A stretch of 64,000 bases of DNA from JACMLX01 sp040384325. Its GTDB lineage: Bacteria > Gemmatimonadota > Gemmatimonadetes > Gemmatimonadales > Gemmatimonadaceae. Each line of letters opens with the position of its first letter. Positions within the stretch are counted from its first letter, which is position 1. Position numbers and translations under genes: made by a program. The notes beneath the pieces are model-generated. The model saw nothing but the letters and a program-made list of their open reading frames with translations, had not been told where the DNA came from and did not search any database. Shown piece after piece: positions 21,761 through 29,928 of the stretch. The stretch lies in contig JAZKJL010000005.1 of assembly GCA_040384325.1 (NCBI GenBank), forward strand, positions 744,001 through 808,000. The letters are read 5' to 3'.

Positions 21761-21908
21761 GTGCGGAGCACCTCGTGGTGGGAGACGAGGGTAGTGTGTG
21801 GCCTGCTGTCAGTGCCCGGTCATGCAAAAGGATGCAGGCGTCGCCGAATCGCTGCCGATCGGCTGCGCTGCCGAGACCGATGCTGTGCGGATAGCTTGCC
21901 GAGCAGGT

Positions 21909-22315
21909 GATGTGCGTCGGCTGGATGATCGCGAGACAGGTCCGCGAGGATGCTGCTCGAGGAAAGTCCGGGCTCCGGAGGGTAGGCTGCCAGGTAATGC
22001 CTGGGCGTGCGACAGTGGAGTTGCACTGTCGTGCGACGGAAAGTGCCACAGAAAATACACCGCCGACGGCCGGCGTTCGCGTCGGATCGGGCAAGGGTGA
22101 AAAGGTGCGGTAAGAGCGCACCGCGTCACCGGTAACGGTGACGGCAGGGTAAACCCCAGCTGGAGCAAGGCCAAATAAGCGACGAGGAACGACCCGTTCC
22201 GATCAAGACGTCGCGGGTAGGCTGCTGGAGCGTGCAGGTGACTGTACGCCGAGAGGAATGATCATCCATCACGTTCGCGTGATGACAAAACCCGGCTTAC
22301 AGGCCGGCGCGCATC
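21909..22315 (+). ncRNA. rnpB: RNase P RNA, bacterial type A
   Basis: The catalytic RNA of RNase P, which matures tRNA 5' ends. Hallmarks in order: GAGGAAAGTCCGGGCTCC (about 21958-21975), CCAGGTAATGCCTGGG, the CAGAAAATACACCGCC core, GGTAAACCCC, GCAAGGCCAAATA, GGGTAGGCTGCT, AGAGGAATGATCATCC, and the 3' ACAAAACCCGGCTTACAGGCC. The ends pair as helix P1: 21910-21922 against 22302-22314, continuous with a few G-U pairs. These ends set the coordinates to within a few bases. Its protein partner rnpA is 4 kb away in the origin cluster. Confidence 0.96.
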
Positions 22316-22341
22316 ACCACCTTCGTCTTGTCGTCACACGC

Positions 22342-23145
22342 ATGTCCGTCGTCGTTCGCATGCCGGCCGTGAAGCGGTTCAATCAGCATCTCGCAGCCGT
22401 CGTCGTACTCGTGGCAGTCGCCGTCTCCGATGTTGGTGCACAAACCTCGACCAGCTCGGCGCGTTACCGTGTCGGGTCCACGTCGGTGCTGGCGCTGGAT
22501 CGTGCGCCGGGAGAGCCAGCGCTGGTGGACACCGTGGTCACGACGTCGCTGGTGACGATCGGCGTGTCGGCGGCCATCGACACGATCGCGACGCTGTCTA
22601 TCGATTCACTGCAGCTCACGTCCACCGGCATGATCCGGCGCGCAGCCGATGCCTTCGCGCAGGGCATCAGCGTATCGGCGACGCTGCAGAATGGGCGTCC
22701 ACTGGTGACCGGCGACAGCGCGTCGGCGTGTGCCGCCGAGCGACCGCTGGCCGGGCTGCTGCCCGAGTTGCTGCCGCTGCTGCCGACACCGTTGAACGCC
22801 GAGCAGCAGTGGAGTGACACGTTGACGGTGACCACCTGTCGCAGTGGGCTGGCGGTGACCACGGTGACCATCGCCGCCTATCGCACATTGACCGGCATGG
22901 ATTCGTCGTCGGTGCTGCTGGAGCGGCGCGCGGTGATCCGTGCCAACGGTTCGGCCACGATCCGCGACCAGGTGGTGACGCTCACCGGCACCGGCACCAG
23001 CGAGTCGTTGGGTGTGGTGCTGATCGGGGCGCGGCGGTTGCAATCGTGGCGGGCCAGCCAGTCGCTCGACTTCCAGATCACCAACGGGCAGCAGACGCGC
23101 CGCATGGTGCAGCAGATCACCGACACCGCGACGTTGCAGCCCTGA
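22342..23145 (+). CDS. secreted hypothetical protein
   Basis: 267 residues from the ATG at 22342 (22360 is the alternative; earlier in-frame codons lie inside rnpB). A basic n-region (V-V-R-M-P-A-V-K-R) and a hydrophobic stretch end in a signal-peptidase I site near D-V-G-A-Q. The mature protein is beta-rich, with many T/S/V strands such as T-V-V-T-T-S-L-V-T-I-G-V and A-T-I-R-D-Q-V-V-T-L-T-G. Cys pairs are few. No family recognised; probably periplasmic. It starts only about 27 bases after rnpB. Confidence 0.6.
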   Translation: MSVVVRMPAVKRFNQHLAAVVVLVAVAVSDVGAQTSTSSARYRVGSTSVLALDRAPGEPALVDTVVTTSLVTIGVSAAIDTIATLSIDSLQLTSTGMIRRAADAFAQGISVSATLQNGRPLVTGDSASACAAERPLAGLLPELLPLLPTPLNAEQQWSDTLTVTTCRSGLAVTTVTIAAYRTLTGMDSSSVLLERRAVIRANGSATIRDQVVTLTGTGTSESLGVVLIGARRLQSWRASQSLDFQITNGQQTRRMVQQITDTATLQP

Positions 23146-23194
23146 TCGCCGCGCGTGCGTGACTGCGGGAACACGATCAACCTCCCGAACACAC

Positions 23195-23227
23195 GAACGG
23201 GGCGCCCGCATCGCAGGCGCCCCGTTC
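23195..23227. terminator. bidirectional terminator between the secreted-protein gene and dnaN
   Basis: A perfect 12-base stem GAACGGGGCGCC (23195-23206) and GGCGCCCCGTTC (23216-23227) with a 9-base loop. It sits midway between two convergent stops (23145 and 23251). There is no long T run, as is common in GC-rich genomes. Confidence 0.75.
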
Positions 23228-23250
23228 ATCGTTCCCGACCATGCTGGTGC

Positions 23251-24363
23251 TCAGTCGCTGAGACGCAACGGCATCAGGATGGTGAGGTACGTCGCCGGGT
23301 CGCTCCACCCTTCCGGTTCCACCGTCGCCGCGCGTTCCGGCGCCTTGAAGGTGAGCTTCACCTCGGAGGTCGGGATGTACTTCAGGATCTCGAGCAGGTA
23401 GGCGCCGTTGAATCCGATGTCCATCGGGTCGCCTTCGTAGCGCACCGGAATCTCGTCCTGGCCATCACCGAGGTCTGGCGTGGTGACCTGGAAGCGCAGG
23501 ATGCCGGCGTTGAACGAGAGCTTGATGCGGTGCGTCTGATCCGAGGCCACCGTGGCCATGCGGCGCAGCGCCGAGGCGAGGGCATCCTTGTCGGCGATGG
23601 CGAAGCGATCGTTGTCCTTCGGGATCACCTGCTCGTAGTTCGGATACGGCCCCTCGATGAGGCGCGTGTAGATCGTGGTGAAGGGGCTCTTGAACGCGAG
23701 GTGGTTGTCGCCGCGCGCGACTTCCAGGTCCTCCTCGTCGGGAAAGAGCTTGCTCACCTGATCCAGCGCCTTCGGCATCACGATCAGGTCACTGGCCTGT
23801 GCGCCGTGACCACTGACGGCGACATCCATCTTCGCCAGGCGATGTCCGTTGGTGGCGACCATGCGCATGAAGTCGGGCTTCAGCTCCCACAACACGCCGT
23901 TGAGGATCGGCCGACTTTCCTCGGTGCTGACGGCGTACGACGTGTGGCGGATCAGCTTGCGCACGTCGGCCGACTTCACGCGCCAGCCATCGCCGAAGCG
24001 AATGGCGGGGAACTGCGGGAAATCTTCCTTCGGCAGGCCGTTCAGCTTGAACTTCGCGCGACCGCATTCGAGGCTCACCTTCTGCTCGCCGGCGGATTCG
24101 ATCTTCACCGGATTCGGCGGCAGTTCACGCGCCAGTTCCTGCAGCTTCTTGGCAGGAATGGTGATGCCGCCCTGACGCTCGACGTCGGCCTGCACTTCGT
24201 GGCTGACGTGGATGTCGAGATCGGTGCCGGAGAAGCGGATGCCACGGTCGGTGGTCTCGACCAGGATGTTCGCCAGGACGGGCAACGTCGTCTTGCCGGG
24301 GATGCTGGCAGCGACCGCCGCCAGTCCTTCCTGGAGTTTTTCACGCGCGATCGTAAATCGCAT
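23251..24363 (-). CDS. dnaN: DNA polymerase III beta sliding clamp
   Basis: 370 residues from the ATG at 24363, preceded by GAGGAG at a good distance; the in-frame ATG at 24381 is less likely. It starts M-R-F-T-I-A-R-E-K-L-Q-E-G-L, as DnaN proteins do, and has three clamp repeats. L-P-V-L-A-N-I-L closes the first N-terminal motif, and the C-terminus ends with the P-x-R-L pocket strand (L-M-P-L-R-L). It encircles DNA as a dimer for the replicase. It lies downstream of dnaA on the same strand, with the presumed origin between. Confidence 0.96.
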   Translation of the reverse strand: MRFTIAREKLQEGLAAVAASIPGKTTLPVLANILVETTDRGIRFSGTDLDIHVSHEVQADVERQGGITIPAKKLQELARELPPNPVKIESAGEQKVSLECGRAKFKLNGLPKEDFPQFPAIRFGDGWRVKSADVRKLIRHTSYAVSTEESRPILNGVLWELKPDFMRMVATNGHRLAKMDVAVSGHGAQASDLIVMPKALDQVSKLFPDEEDLEVARGDNHLAFKSPFTTIYTRLIEGPYPNYEQVIPKDNDRFAIADKDALASALRRMATVASDQTHRIKLSFNAGILRFQVTTPDLGDGQDEIPVRYEGDPMDIGFNGAYLLEILKYIPTSEVKLTFKAPERAATVEPEGWSDPATYLTILMPLRLSD

Positions 24364-24449
24364 CAGCTCCTCGGAGTGCACCGGATCGACGCCGGGCGAA
24401 CGCCCTGAGTGGCAATCGAACCGGAGGTCTGAACTGCCATGTGCCGTTC

Positions 24450-24680
24450 AGTGTGGACGCGCTGCTGTAATGCTGTTCTATAAATCTTTAACAGTCGTAG
24501 TCGTAGAGCACTGTCGGACTGTGGAAGAACGCCGGAAAGTACGCTCCGGCAAGGGTTTCGCCAAGCTGGGGCCCTGTGGATCAGCGGGTACAACGTGACC
24601 GCTTTTCCGCACCTGTCATCATTCGCCGCCGCTACGGTGTGGACTGCGGCGCGCCGGCGTGGACAGGTGTGGATCATTCG
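24450..24680. other. oriC: chromosomal replication origin (oriC) candidate
   Basis: Between dnaN and dnaA. DnaA-box-like nonamers with a TGTGGA core (complement TCCACA) occur in the same orientation at 24452, 24520, 24575, 24638 and 24668, plus CGTGGA at 24658. The copies at 24575 and 24668 (TGTGGATCA) each differ from the consensus TTATCCACA complement at one base. Another, TTTTCCACA, is at 24705 on the other strand. The only AT-rich patch (24467-24494, with CTATAAATCTTTAA) lies among them and is the likely unwinding element. The gene order is the classical origin arrangement. Confidence 0.85.
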
Positions 24681-26074
24681 CCGGTTTCCAACAGTCGCCG
24701 AACCTTTTCCACACGCGAGGCAAAGGTGATGTCGTCCTTCGCCGCCTGTTCCGCCCGATCGAGCGAATGGATCACCGTGGAGTGATCCCGACCGCCGAAC
24801 GCGTTGCCTATCTCCACCAGCTGCAGCGCCAGCAGCTCGCGGCACAACAGCATCGCGACCTGCCTCGGCACCGTCAGCATCTTGGTGCGCGTCTTCGACT
24901 TCAGCCCCTCGGCCGTGACACCCCATTCCCGGGCCACAGCGGCCTGGATCGCGGCCACGGTGATGCCGACAGGGGTGGGAGCACCGGTGTCGCTGCGGAA
25001 GCGGTCACGGAGCGCCTCACGCGCCAGCTCGACGGTGATGTCGGCGTGCTTCAGCGATGCGTAGGCCAGCAGCTTGATGATCGCGCCTTCGAGCTCGCGG
25101 ACGTTGGAGCGGACGTTGTCGGCGATGACCTGGATCACGTCGTCGGGAATCGTGAGCTCGAGGTGATCGAGTTCCGCCTTCCGCCGCAGGATCGCGACAC
25201 GGTGCTCCACGTCGGGGAGCGCGATATCGGCCACCATGCCCCACTGGAAGCGACTCACCAGTCGCGCCTCGAGCCCTGGGATCTCCGAGGGCGGTCGGTC
25301 GGAGGTGAGGATGATCTGCCGGCCCGCTTCGTAGATGGCGTTGAAGGTGTGGAAGAATTCCTCCTGCGTCGCCTCCTTGCCCTTCAGGAACTGGACGTCG
25401 TCCACCAGCAGCAGGTCGGTTTCCCGGTAGCGTCGCCGGAAATCCTGGGTGGTGCGGCTCTGGATCGAGCCCACCAGCTCGTTGGTGAACTGCTCCGTGC
25501 CGACGAACGTGATGCGGGTGCCGGCGTCACGCTTGAGCAGTTCATGCGCCACGGCCTGCATCAGGTGCGTCTTGCCCAGTCCGGTGTCGCCGTAGATGAA
25601 CAGCGGGTTGTAGAGCTTGCCGGGCGCCTGCGCGGCGGCGATGGCCGCGGCGGCCGCCAACTCGTTGCTCTTGCCGACCACGAAGTGCTCGAACGTGTAG
25701 CGCTCCGAGAGGGGCGCGAGGTTCGGGTTGGGCGTGGTGGGCTGCCGGACCGGGGCGTCGATCGGGGCGACGAAGAGGTCCATCTGCGGCTTGGTGCGCG
25801 CCGACTCGTGGACGACGAACTGCACCTGCAGCGGATGGCCGAGTGCGACGGCCGCGAAGCTCGACAGCAGGCCGGAGTGTTTCGACTCGTTCCAGTCGGC
25901 GGCGAACTGATCGGGGACGCCGACGGTGAGGGCCCGTTCGTCCACGCGCAGCGGCTCACACGGCTCGAGCCAGGTGCGGACGGTCTGCTCCTGCAATTCG
26001 AGACGGGCGCGATCGAGCAAGCGGGCCCAGGTTTCAGCAGCCGTCAGCATTCCGTGCAGCGGGGTGTAATTCAC
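24674..26074 (-). CDS. dnaA: replication initiator DnaA
   Basis: 466 residues from the GTG at 26074; the in-frame ATG at 26050 gives M-L-T-A-A-E-T-W and is equally plausible. Domain I includes T-W-L-E-P. The AAA+ domain III (about 130-340) has Walker A G-D-T-G-L-G-K-T-H-L, Walker B L-L-V-D-D-V-Q-F-L, and F-F-H-T-F-N as sensor region. Domain IV has the DNA-binding signature G-G-R-D-H-S-T-V-I-H-S. It binds the boxes between itself and dnaN. Transcribed away from rpmH; the 170 bases between them carry the divergent promoters. Confidence 0.97.
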   Translation of the reverse strand: MNYTPLHGMLTAAETWARLLDRARLELQEQTVRTWLEPCEPLRVDERALTVGVPDQFAADWNESKHSGLLSSFAAVALGHPLQVQFVVHESARTKPQMDLFVAPIDAPVRQPTTPNPNLAPLSERYTFEHFVVGKSNELAAAAAIAAAQAPGKLYNPLFIYGDTGLGKTHLMQAVAHELLKRDAGTRITFVGTEQFTNELVGSIQSRTTQDFRRRYRETDLLLVDDVQFLKGKEATQEEFFHTFNAIYEAGRQIILTSDRPPSEIPGLEARLVSRFQWGMVADIALPDVEHRVAILRRKAELDHLELTIPDDVIQVIADNVRSNVRELEGAIIKLLAYASLKHADITVELAREALRDRFRSDTGAPTPVGITVAAIQAAVAREWGVTAEGLKSKTRTKMLTVPRQVAMLLCRELLALQLVEIGNAFGGRDHSTVIHSLDRAEQAAKDDITFASRVEKVRRLLETGE

Positions 26075-26172
26075 GAAGGGAGCGCGAGTTTACAGGGACG
26101 CACCCCGCTTCGCAAACCGGCGCGATGCTCGATACCGTGTGTCCGGGCAAGTCACAAGCAACCGCAGCTGGC

Positions 26173-26201
26173 TTGACCGAAGTGCTTGTCCTGAATAGGT
26201 T
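26173..26201 (+). promoter_or_regulatory. sigma-70-type promoter of rpmH-rnpA-yidDC
   Basis: TTGACC (26173-26178) and TAGGTT (26196-26201) with an exact 17-base spacer, giving a start near 26208 and a leader of about 38 bases to the rpmH ATG. The -35 is 5 of 6; the -10 keeps the T-A and final T. Confidence 0.55.
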
Positions 26202-26245
26202 TGGCACTCTTTCCAAGAATCTCAGCGAACGCACCTGGAGTACAT

Positions 26246-26410
26246 ATGGGCAAGCCCACGTACCGCCCCCGCAACAAGCGTCGTATCCGCAAGCATGGCT
26301 TCCGCGCCCGCATGGCCGATCGTTGGGGTCGTGCCATCCTGAGCCGTCGCCGCAAGAAGGGCCGCAAGCAGCTGACCGTGATGCTGCCGGACAAGTACGC
26401 CGGCGCCTGA
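26246..26410 (+). CDS. rpmH: ribosomal protein bL34
   Basis: 54 residues from the ATG at 26246, with a CTGGAG ribosome-binding site. Starts M-G-K-P-T-Y-R-P-R-N-K-R-R-I-R-K-H-G-F-R-A-R-M and carries the R-R-R-K-K-G-R-K core. The C-terminal extension of about 8 residues (V-M-L-P-D-K-Y-A-G-A) is longer than in E. coli. Component of the large ribosomal subunit. First gene of the rnpA/yidD/yidC run. Confidence 0.96.
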   Translation: MGKPTYRPRNKRRIRKHGFRARMADRWGRAILSRRRKKGRKQLTVMLPDKYAGA

Positions 26411-26465
26411 GTCGTTCCGGTTCTCGCGGGACCAACGTCTCACGAGAAAGTCGGATCTGGAACGG

Positions 26466-26771
26466 GTGCGTCGTGAGGGGAAGCGTGTGCGGGCGGCTCA
26501 TCTCGAGCTCCGTTACGCGGCTTCCCCTTTGTCGTGCGCGCGGGTCGGATTCATCGTGCCCAAGCATGGCCAGAACAGCGTCGCGCGGAACCGCCTGAAA
26601 CGGCGCCTGCGCGAGCTCGTACGGGTGACGGTGCTGCCGCTGCTCGGTCCCCAGGACGTGGTGATTCGCACCTTTCCCAGCGCCTACGCGCAGTCGTGGG
26701 AGGGGCTCGGTCACGAGGTGGCGGCGCTGTTGAAACGACTGCCCGCGACGGTGTCGGGACGCGCCGAATGA
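26466..26771 (+). CDS. rnpA: RNase P protein component (N-terminus uncertain)
   Basis: From the only in-frame canonical start, GTG at 26466, the protein is 101 residues and includes the RNase P core A-R-N-R-L-K-R-R-L-R-E (about 40-50). Homology to RnpA continues upstream of that codon in the same frame: F-R-F-S-R-D-Q-R-L-T-R-K-S-D-L-E-R precedes V-R-R-E-G-K-R-V, exactly like the usual N-terminal helix. The frame is open back to 26382, inside rpmH, but contains no ATG, GTG or TTG. A rare start (CTG at 26457, or ACG further up), shifting from rpmH, or a base error would explain it. Partner of rnpB. Confidence 0.85.
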   Translation: MRREGKRVRAAHLELRYAASPLSCARVGFIVPKHGQNSVARNRLKRRLRELVRVTVLPLLGPQDVVIRTFPSAYAQSWEGLGHEVAALLKRLPATVSGRAE

Positions 26772-27025
26772 CGGGCCCGACCGACGGACCGGAGCTGAAC
26801 CCGGTGATCCGCGCGTCGCGATGGACGGCGACGGCGATGATCAGGGTGTACCAGCTCTTCATCTCCCCGCTGTTTCCCGCCTCGTGCCGCTATACTCCAA
26901 CCTGTTCGGCGTACGCCGTGGAAGCGATCGAGCGCCACGGCGTCGTTCGCGGGTCATGGCTGGCGGCCAGGCGCATTGCCCGATGCCATCCGTTCCGCCC
27001 CGGCGGACACGACCCTGTTCCCTGA
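26768..27025 (+). CDS. yidD: membrane protein insertion efficiency factor YidD
   Basis: 85 residues from the ATG of an ATGA overlap with rnpA. It carries the family signature S-P-L-F-P-A-S-C-R-Y-T-P-T-C-S-A-Y-A, followed by A-I-x-R-H-G and C-H-P-F-R-P-G-G-H-D-P-V. A peripheral inner-membrane protein with an N-terminal amphipathic helix that assists YidC. The 18-residue N-terminal extension (T-G-P-T-D-G...) is longer than usual. Confidence 0.93.
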   Translation: MTGPTDGPELNPVIRASRWTATAMIRVYQLFISPLFPASCRYTPTCSAYAVEAIERHGVVRGSWLAARRIARCHPFRPGGHDPVP

Positions 27026-27103
27026 CCCTCCCGACTGCCGCATGCGACGCGAGCGCACCATCTGCCGCCCGCCTGCGCGTCGCCTGACCTTCGACATCCC
27101 AGT

Positions 27104-28804
27104 ATGAACAAGCGCATGCTGCTCGCCCTCGCCCTGTCGGCGGCGGTGATCGGTCTCACACAATTCCTGTTCCCCCCGGCCAAGACGCCGCCGAAGCCCG
27201 TGGCATCGGCGACTGCGCCGGCCGCGACGCCGCTGGCGCCGGGTGCTGCCGCCGCCGTGTTGCCGTCGGCAGTCGCCGCGCAGCCGGTGGCCGGCGCGAG
27301 TGCGGGCGTGGCACCGGTCGCGGTGGATACTGCGGCGTTGTCCAGCACGCGCAGCACGATCCGCATCAGCAGCGTGGGTGCGGCGCCGGTGTCGGTGCGG
27401 CTCAACGGCTACAAGCCGCTGACCAAGGGCTCCACCGAACCGAGTGTGGAACTGGTGCGCGCCAATGAGGCGCTGCTGCGTTACGCGCTGATCGTGAAGG
27501 AGCCGGCCGGCAACAAGGTGATCGACCTCGCGACGGTGCCGTTCACCGCCACGCGCGTGGACGACCGCACGGTGACGTACGACGGGCAGAGTGGCGCGGC
27601 CACCGTGCAGATCACCTACACCTTCCAGCCCGACAGCTTCCTGGTGCGCGTCGGCGGCAAGGTGTCCGGACTCACGTCACCAGCGTTCCTGCGCGTGTCG
27701 CTGCCCAGCGGCCTGAATTCCAGTGAGGCCGACAGCACCGAGGATCAGCAGCACCTCGCGGTGGCGATGAAGCCGGTGCAGGGCAACACGCAGAGCGTGG
27801 CGTTCAACGACCTCGATCCCGGCGAGCAGGAGCTGAAGTCGGGGCCGTTCATCTGGGTGGCGTCAAAGAGCAAGTTCTTCATCACCGGCCTGCTCACCGG
27901 CGCCGGCGACCGTCCGTTCGACGAGGTCACCGTGATCGGTGGCGCGAAGACCGGCAAGGTCGAGAGCCGCGTCGAGGCGACCGCGCTGCAGTCACTGCAG
28001 GATGGCACGTTCCGCTTCGAGCTCTACGCCGGGCCGCAGGAGTGGCGCCGCCTGGTGGCACTCGGCCGCGACTTCGAGAACAGCAATCCATACGGCGGCT
28101 GGCTGCAGGGCTTCGTGCAGCCGTTTGCCACGATGGTGATGAAGGCGCTGCTCTGGATGCACGAGACGTTGAAGCTGAACTACGGCTGGGTGCTGGTGAT
28201 CTTCGGCATCGCGGTGCGCCTGCTGCTCTGGCCGTTCAACCAGCGTGCCATGCGCACGTCGATGAAGATGCAGATCCTGCAGCCGGAGCTGCAGGCGGTA
28301 CAGGAGAAGTACAAGTCGGATCCGCAGAAGATGCAGGCCGAGGTGATGCGGGTGTACAAGGAGCACGACATGAGCCCGTTCAGCGCGCTGTCGGGCTGCC
28401 TGCCGATGCTGCTGCCGATGCCGGTGTTCATCACGCTGTTCTTCGTGTTCCAGAACACGATCGAATTCCGCGGCGTGCCGTTCCTGTACCTCGCCGACAT
28501 CTCGCAGAAGGACCCGACGTTCATCATCCCGCTGCTGATGGCGTTGAGTGCCTTCCTGCTCAGCTGGATCGGCTTGCGCGGCATCCCGCCGAACCCGCAG
28601 GCGAAGATCATGGCCTACATGTTCCCGGCGATGATGTTCGCGTTCTTCTTCAGCGCCGCGGCCGGATTGAACCTGTATTACATGGTGCAGAACATCGCCG
28701 CACTGCCGCAGCAGTGGCTGATCTCCAACGAGCGGATGAAGTCGAAGGGGAAGCCGGTGGTCTACAGCGAGAAGGGCACGCCGGCAAAGCCGAAGAAGGC
28801 CTGA
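27104..28804 (+). CDS. yidC: membrane protein insertase YidC
   Basis: 566 residues. The N-terminal helix (about 4-22) is followed by an A/P/V-rich linker and the large periplasmic beta-domain (about 75-345) of diderm YidC. The conserved insertase domain (about 350-555) starts Y-G-W-V-L-V-I-F-G-I-A-V-R-L-L-L-W-P with the conserved groove Arg, then a cytoplasmic helical hairpin (Q-P-E-L-Q-A-V-Q-E-K-Y) and four more helices. The P1 domain marks an outer-membrane bacterium. It inserts and folds inner-membrane proteins with YidD and SecYEG. Confidence 0.96.
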   Translation: MNKRMLLALALSAAVIGLTQFLFPPAKTPPKPVASATAPAATPLAPGAAAAVLPSAVAAQPVAGASAGVAPVAVDTAALSSTRSTIRISSVGAAPVSVRLNGYKPLTKGSTEPSVELVRANEALLRYALIVKEPAGNKVIDLATVPFTATRVDDRTVTYDGQSGAATVQITYTFQPDSFLVRVGGKVSGLTSPAFLRVSLPSGLNSSEADSTEDQQHLAVAMKPVQGNTQSVAFNDLDPGEQELKSGPFIWVASKSKFFITGLLTGAGDRPFDEVTVIGGAKTGKVESRVEATALQSLQDGTFRFELYAGPQEWRRLVALGRDFENSNPYGGWLQGFVQPFATMVMKALLWMHETLKLNYGWVLVIFGIAVRLLLWPFNQRAMRTSMKMQILQPELQAVQEKYKSDPQKMQAEVMRVYKEHDMSPFSALSGCLPMLLPMPVFITLFFVFQNTIEFRGVPFLYLADISQKDPTFIIPLLMALSAFLLSWIGLRGIPPNPQAKIMAYMFPAMMFAFFFSAAAGLNLYYMVQNIAALPQQWLISNERMKSKGKPVVYSEKGTPAKPKKA

Positions 28805-28819
28805 GCCACACCATCGCCG

Positions 28820-28864
28820 AAACGACACGAGGCGCCTGCATCACGCAGGCGCCTCGTGTCGTTT
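28820..28864. terminator. bidirectional terminator after yidC
   Basis: A perfect 20-base inverted repeat, 28820-28839 against 28845-28864, with a 5-base loop ATCAC. It is flanked by AAA on the left and TTT on the right, so it works as an intrinsic terminator in both directions, for yidC and for the convergent gene ending at 28885. It is the strongest hairpin in the window. Confidence 0.9.
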
Positions 28865-28884
28865 GCCCGCCAGTCAGCGGCGGA

Positions 28885-29826
28885 TCAGGCGCTGGCGGCA
28901 GCCGACTGGCGACCCACATCCATCAGCGCGCGCGTGCTGGCGCGCAACGCCCACGCGATGCCGCGCTCCGCGACGGCCGGTGCCACCAGCGAGTGACCGA
29001 GGTAGTAGCCGGCGCGCTCCGGAATCACGTGGCGTTCCACGGTGCGGGCATCGTCGCTGGTGCCGTCACTGAGCCAGCGCAGGCGGAGCCCAAGGCCGTT
29101 GCGATCGAGGTCGGCGCCGATGGTGCGCGCAAGCAGCGGCTCCAGCTCGCGGATCCGAGCGTACTGACGGCGGCCATACCCCAGGTATTCCCACGCTGCG
29201 TAGCCGCTGCAGACGGCCTGTGCGGCGTGCGTGGCGAGGCCTTCGTTGACCAGCAGCTCGCGCAGGGTGGCGCGCTTGCCGGTGTCCCAGAACGAGTAGT
29301 AGCCACCGTTCTGCGCGACCAGCGTCTTCAGGTCGGCGTCGCTGTCCCTGGCGGTGTAGCGCACGCCGTGCGCGATTTCGTGCGCCAGCCAGGGCGGCAG
29401 CAGGGCAGGGTCGAGGCCGAGTGAGTCGGTGTCCGGATTTCGCTCACCGGTGAAGTGTTCGAGGCAGACGAACGCCACCGGCCGACCATCGATCACCAGC
29501 TCGCCGGCATTGGCTGCACCGACGCCCACCATCAGCACCACATCCGGCTCCTCGGTGATCTCGAGGGTGCTCATCGCCTGCGCCATCGTCTGCCGTGCAC
29601 GCAGCACCAGCGGCTCACGATCGAGCACGCCGAGCAGGTCGCTGCGATCGGCCGCCACCGTCTTGCGGATGATCTCGCCGACGTGTGGGCCGGTCGGATC
29701 CACGACGTAGTTGTCCCAGTACGCGGACAACAGCGCCTTGTTCGCGGCGAAGTAGCGCTCGTACGCGGCTACCCGGTCTGCGCTCTGCAACACAGCCAGG
29801 AAGTCGGGGAGCAAATTGATGAGCAT
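28885..29826 (-). CDS. DUF2268-type predicted zinc protease
   Basis: 313 residues from the ATG at 29826. L-A-H-E-I-A-H-G-V (about 148-156) is an HExxH zinc site. About 60 residues later, L-L-V-N-E-G-L-A-T-H supplies a third-ligand Glu, as in gluzincins and the DUF2268 family. No signal peptide or membrane helix, so it is probably cytosolic. Substrate unknown. A convergent terminator separates it from yidC; it diverges from a DUF2225 gene with about 100 bases between starts. Confidence 0.72.
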   Translation of the reverse strand: MLINLLPDFLAVLQSADRVAAYERYFAANKALLSAYWDNYVVDPTGPHVGEIIRKTVAADRSDLLGVLDREPLVLRARQTMAQAMSTLEITEEPDVVLMVGVGAANAGELVIDGRPVAFVCLEHFTGERNPDTDSLGLDPALLPPWLAHEIAHGVRYTARDSDADLKTLVAQNGGYYSFWDTGKRATLRELLVNEGLATHAAQAVCSGYAAWEYLGYGRRQYARIRELEPLLARTIGADLDRNGLGLRLRWLSDGTSDDARTVERHVIPERAGYYLGHSLVAPAVAERGIAWALRASTRALMDVGRQSAAASA

Positions 29827-29928
29827 CGGCCTTATGATCAGATATCGTGCGATGCCCGGGAGCCTGGGCGGTAACGAGCCACGCGGGATTCTACGGCGCG
29901 ACGTGGACACGTACAAGGGAGCAAGTTC

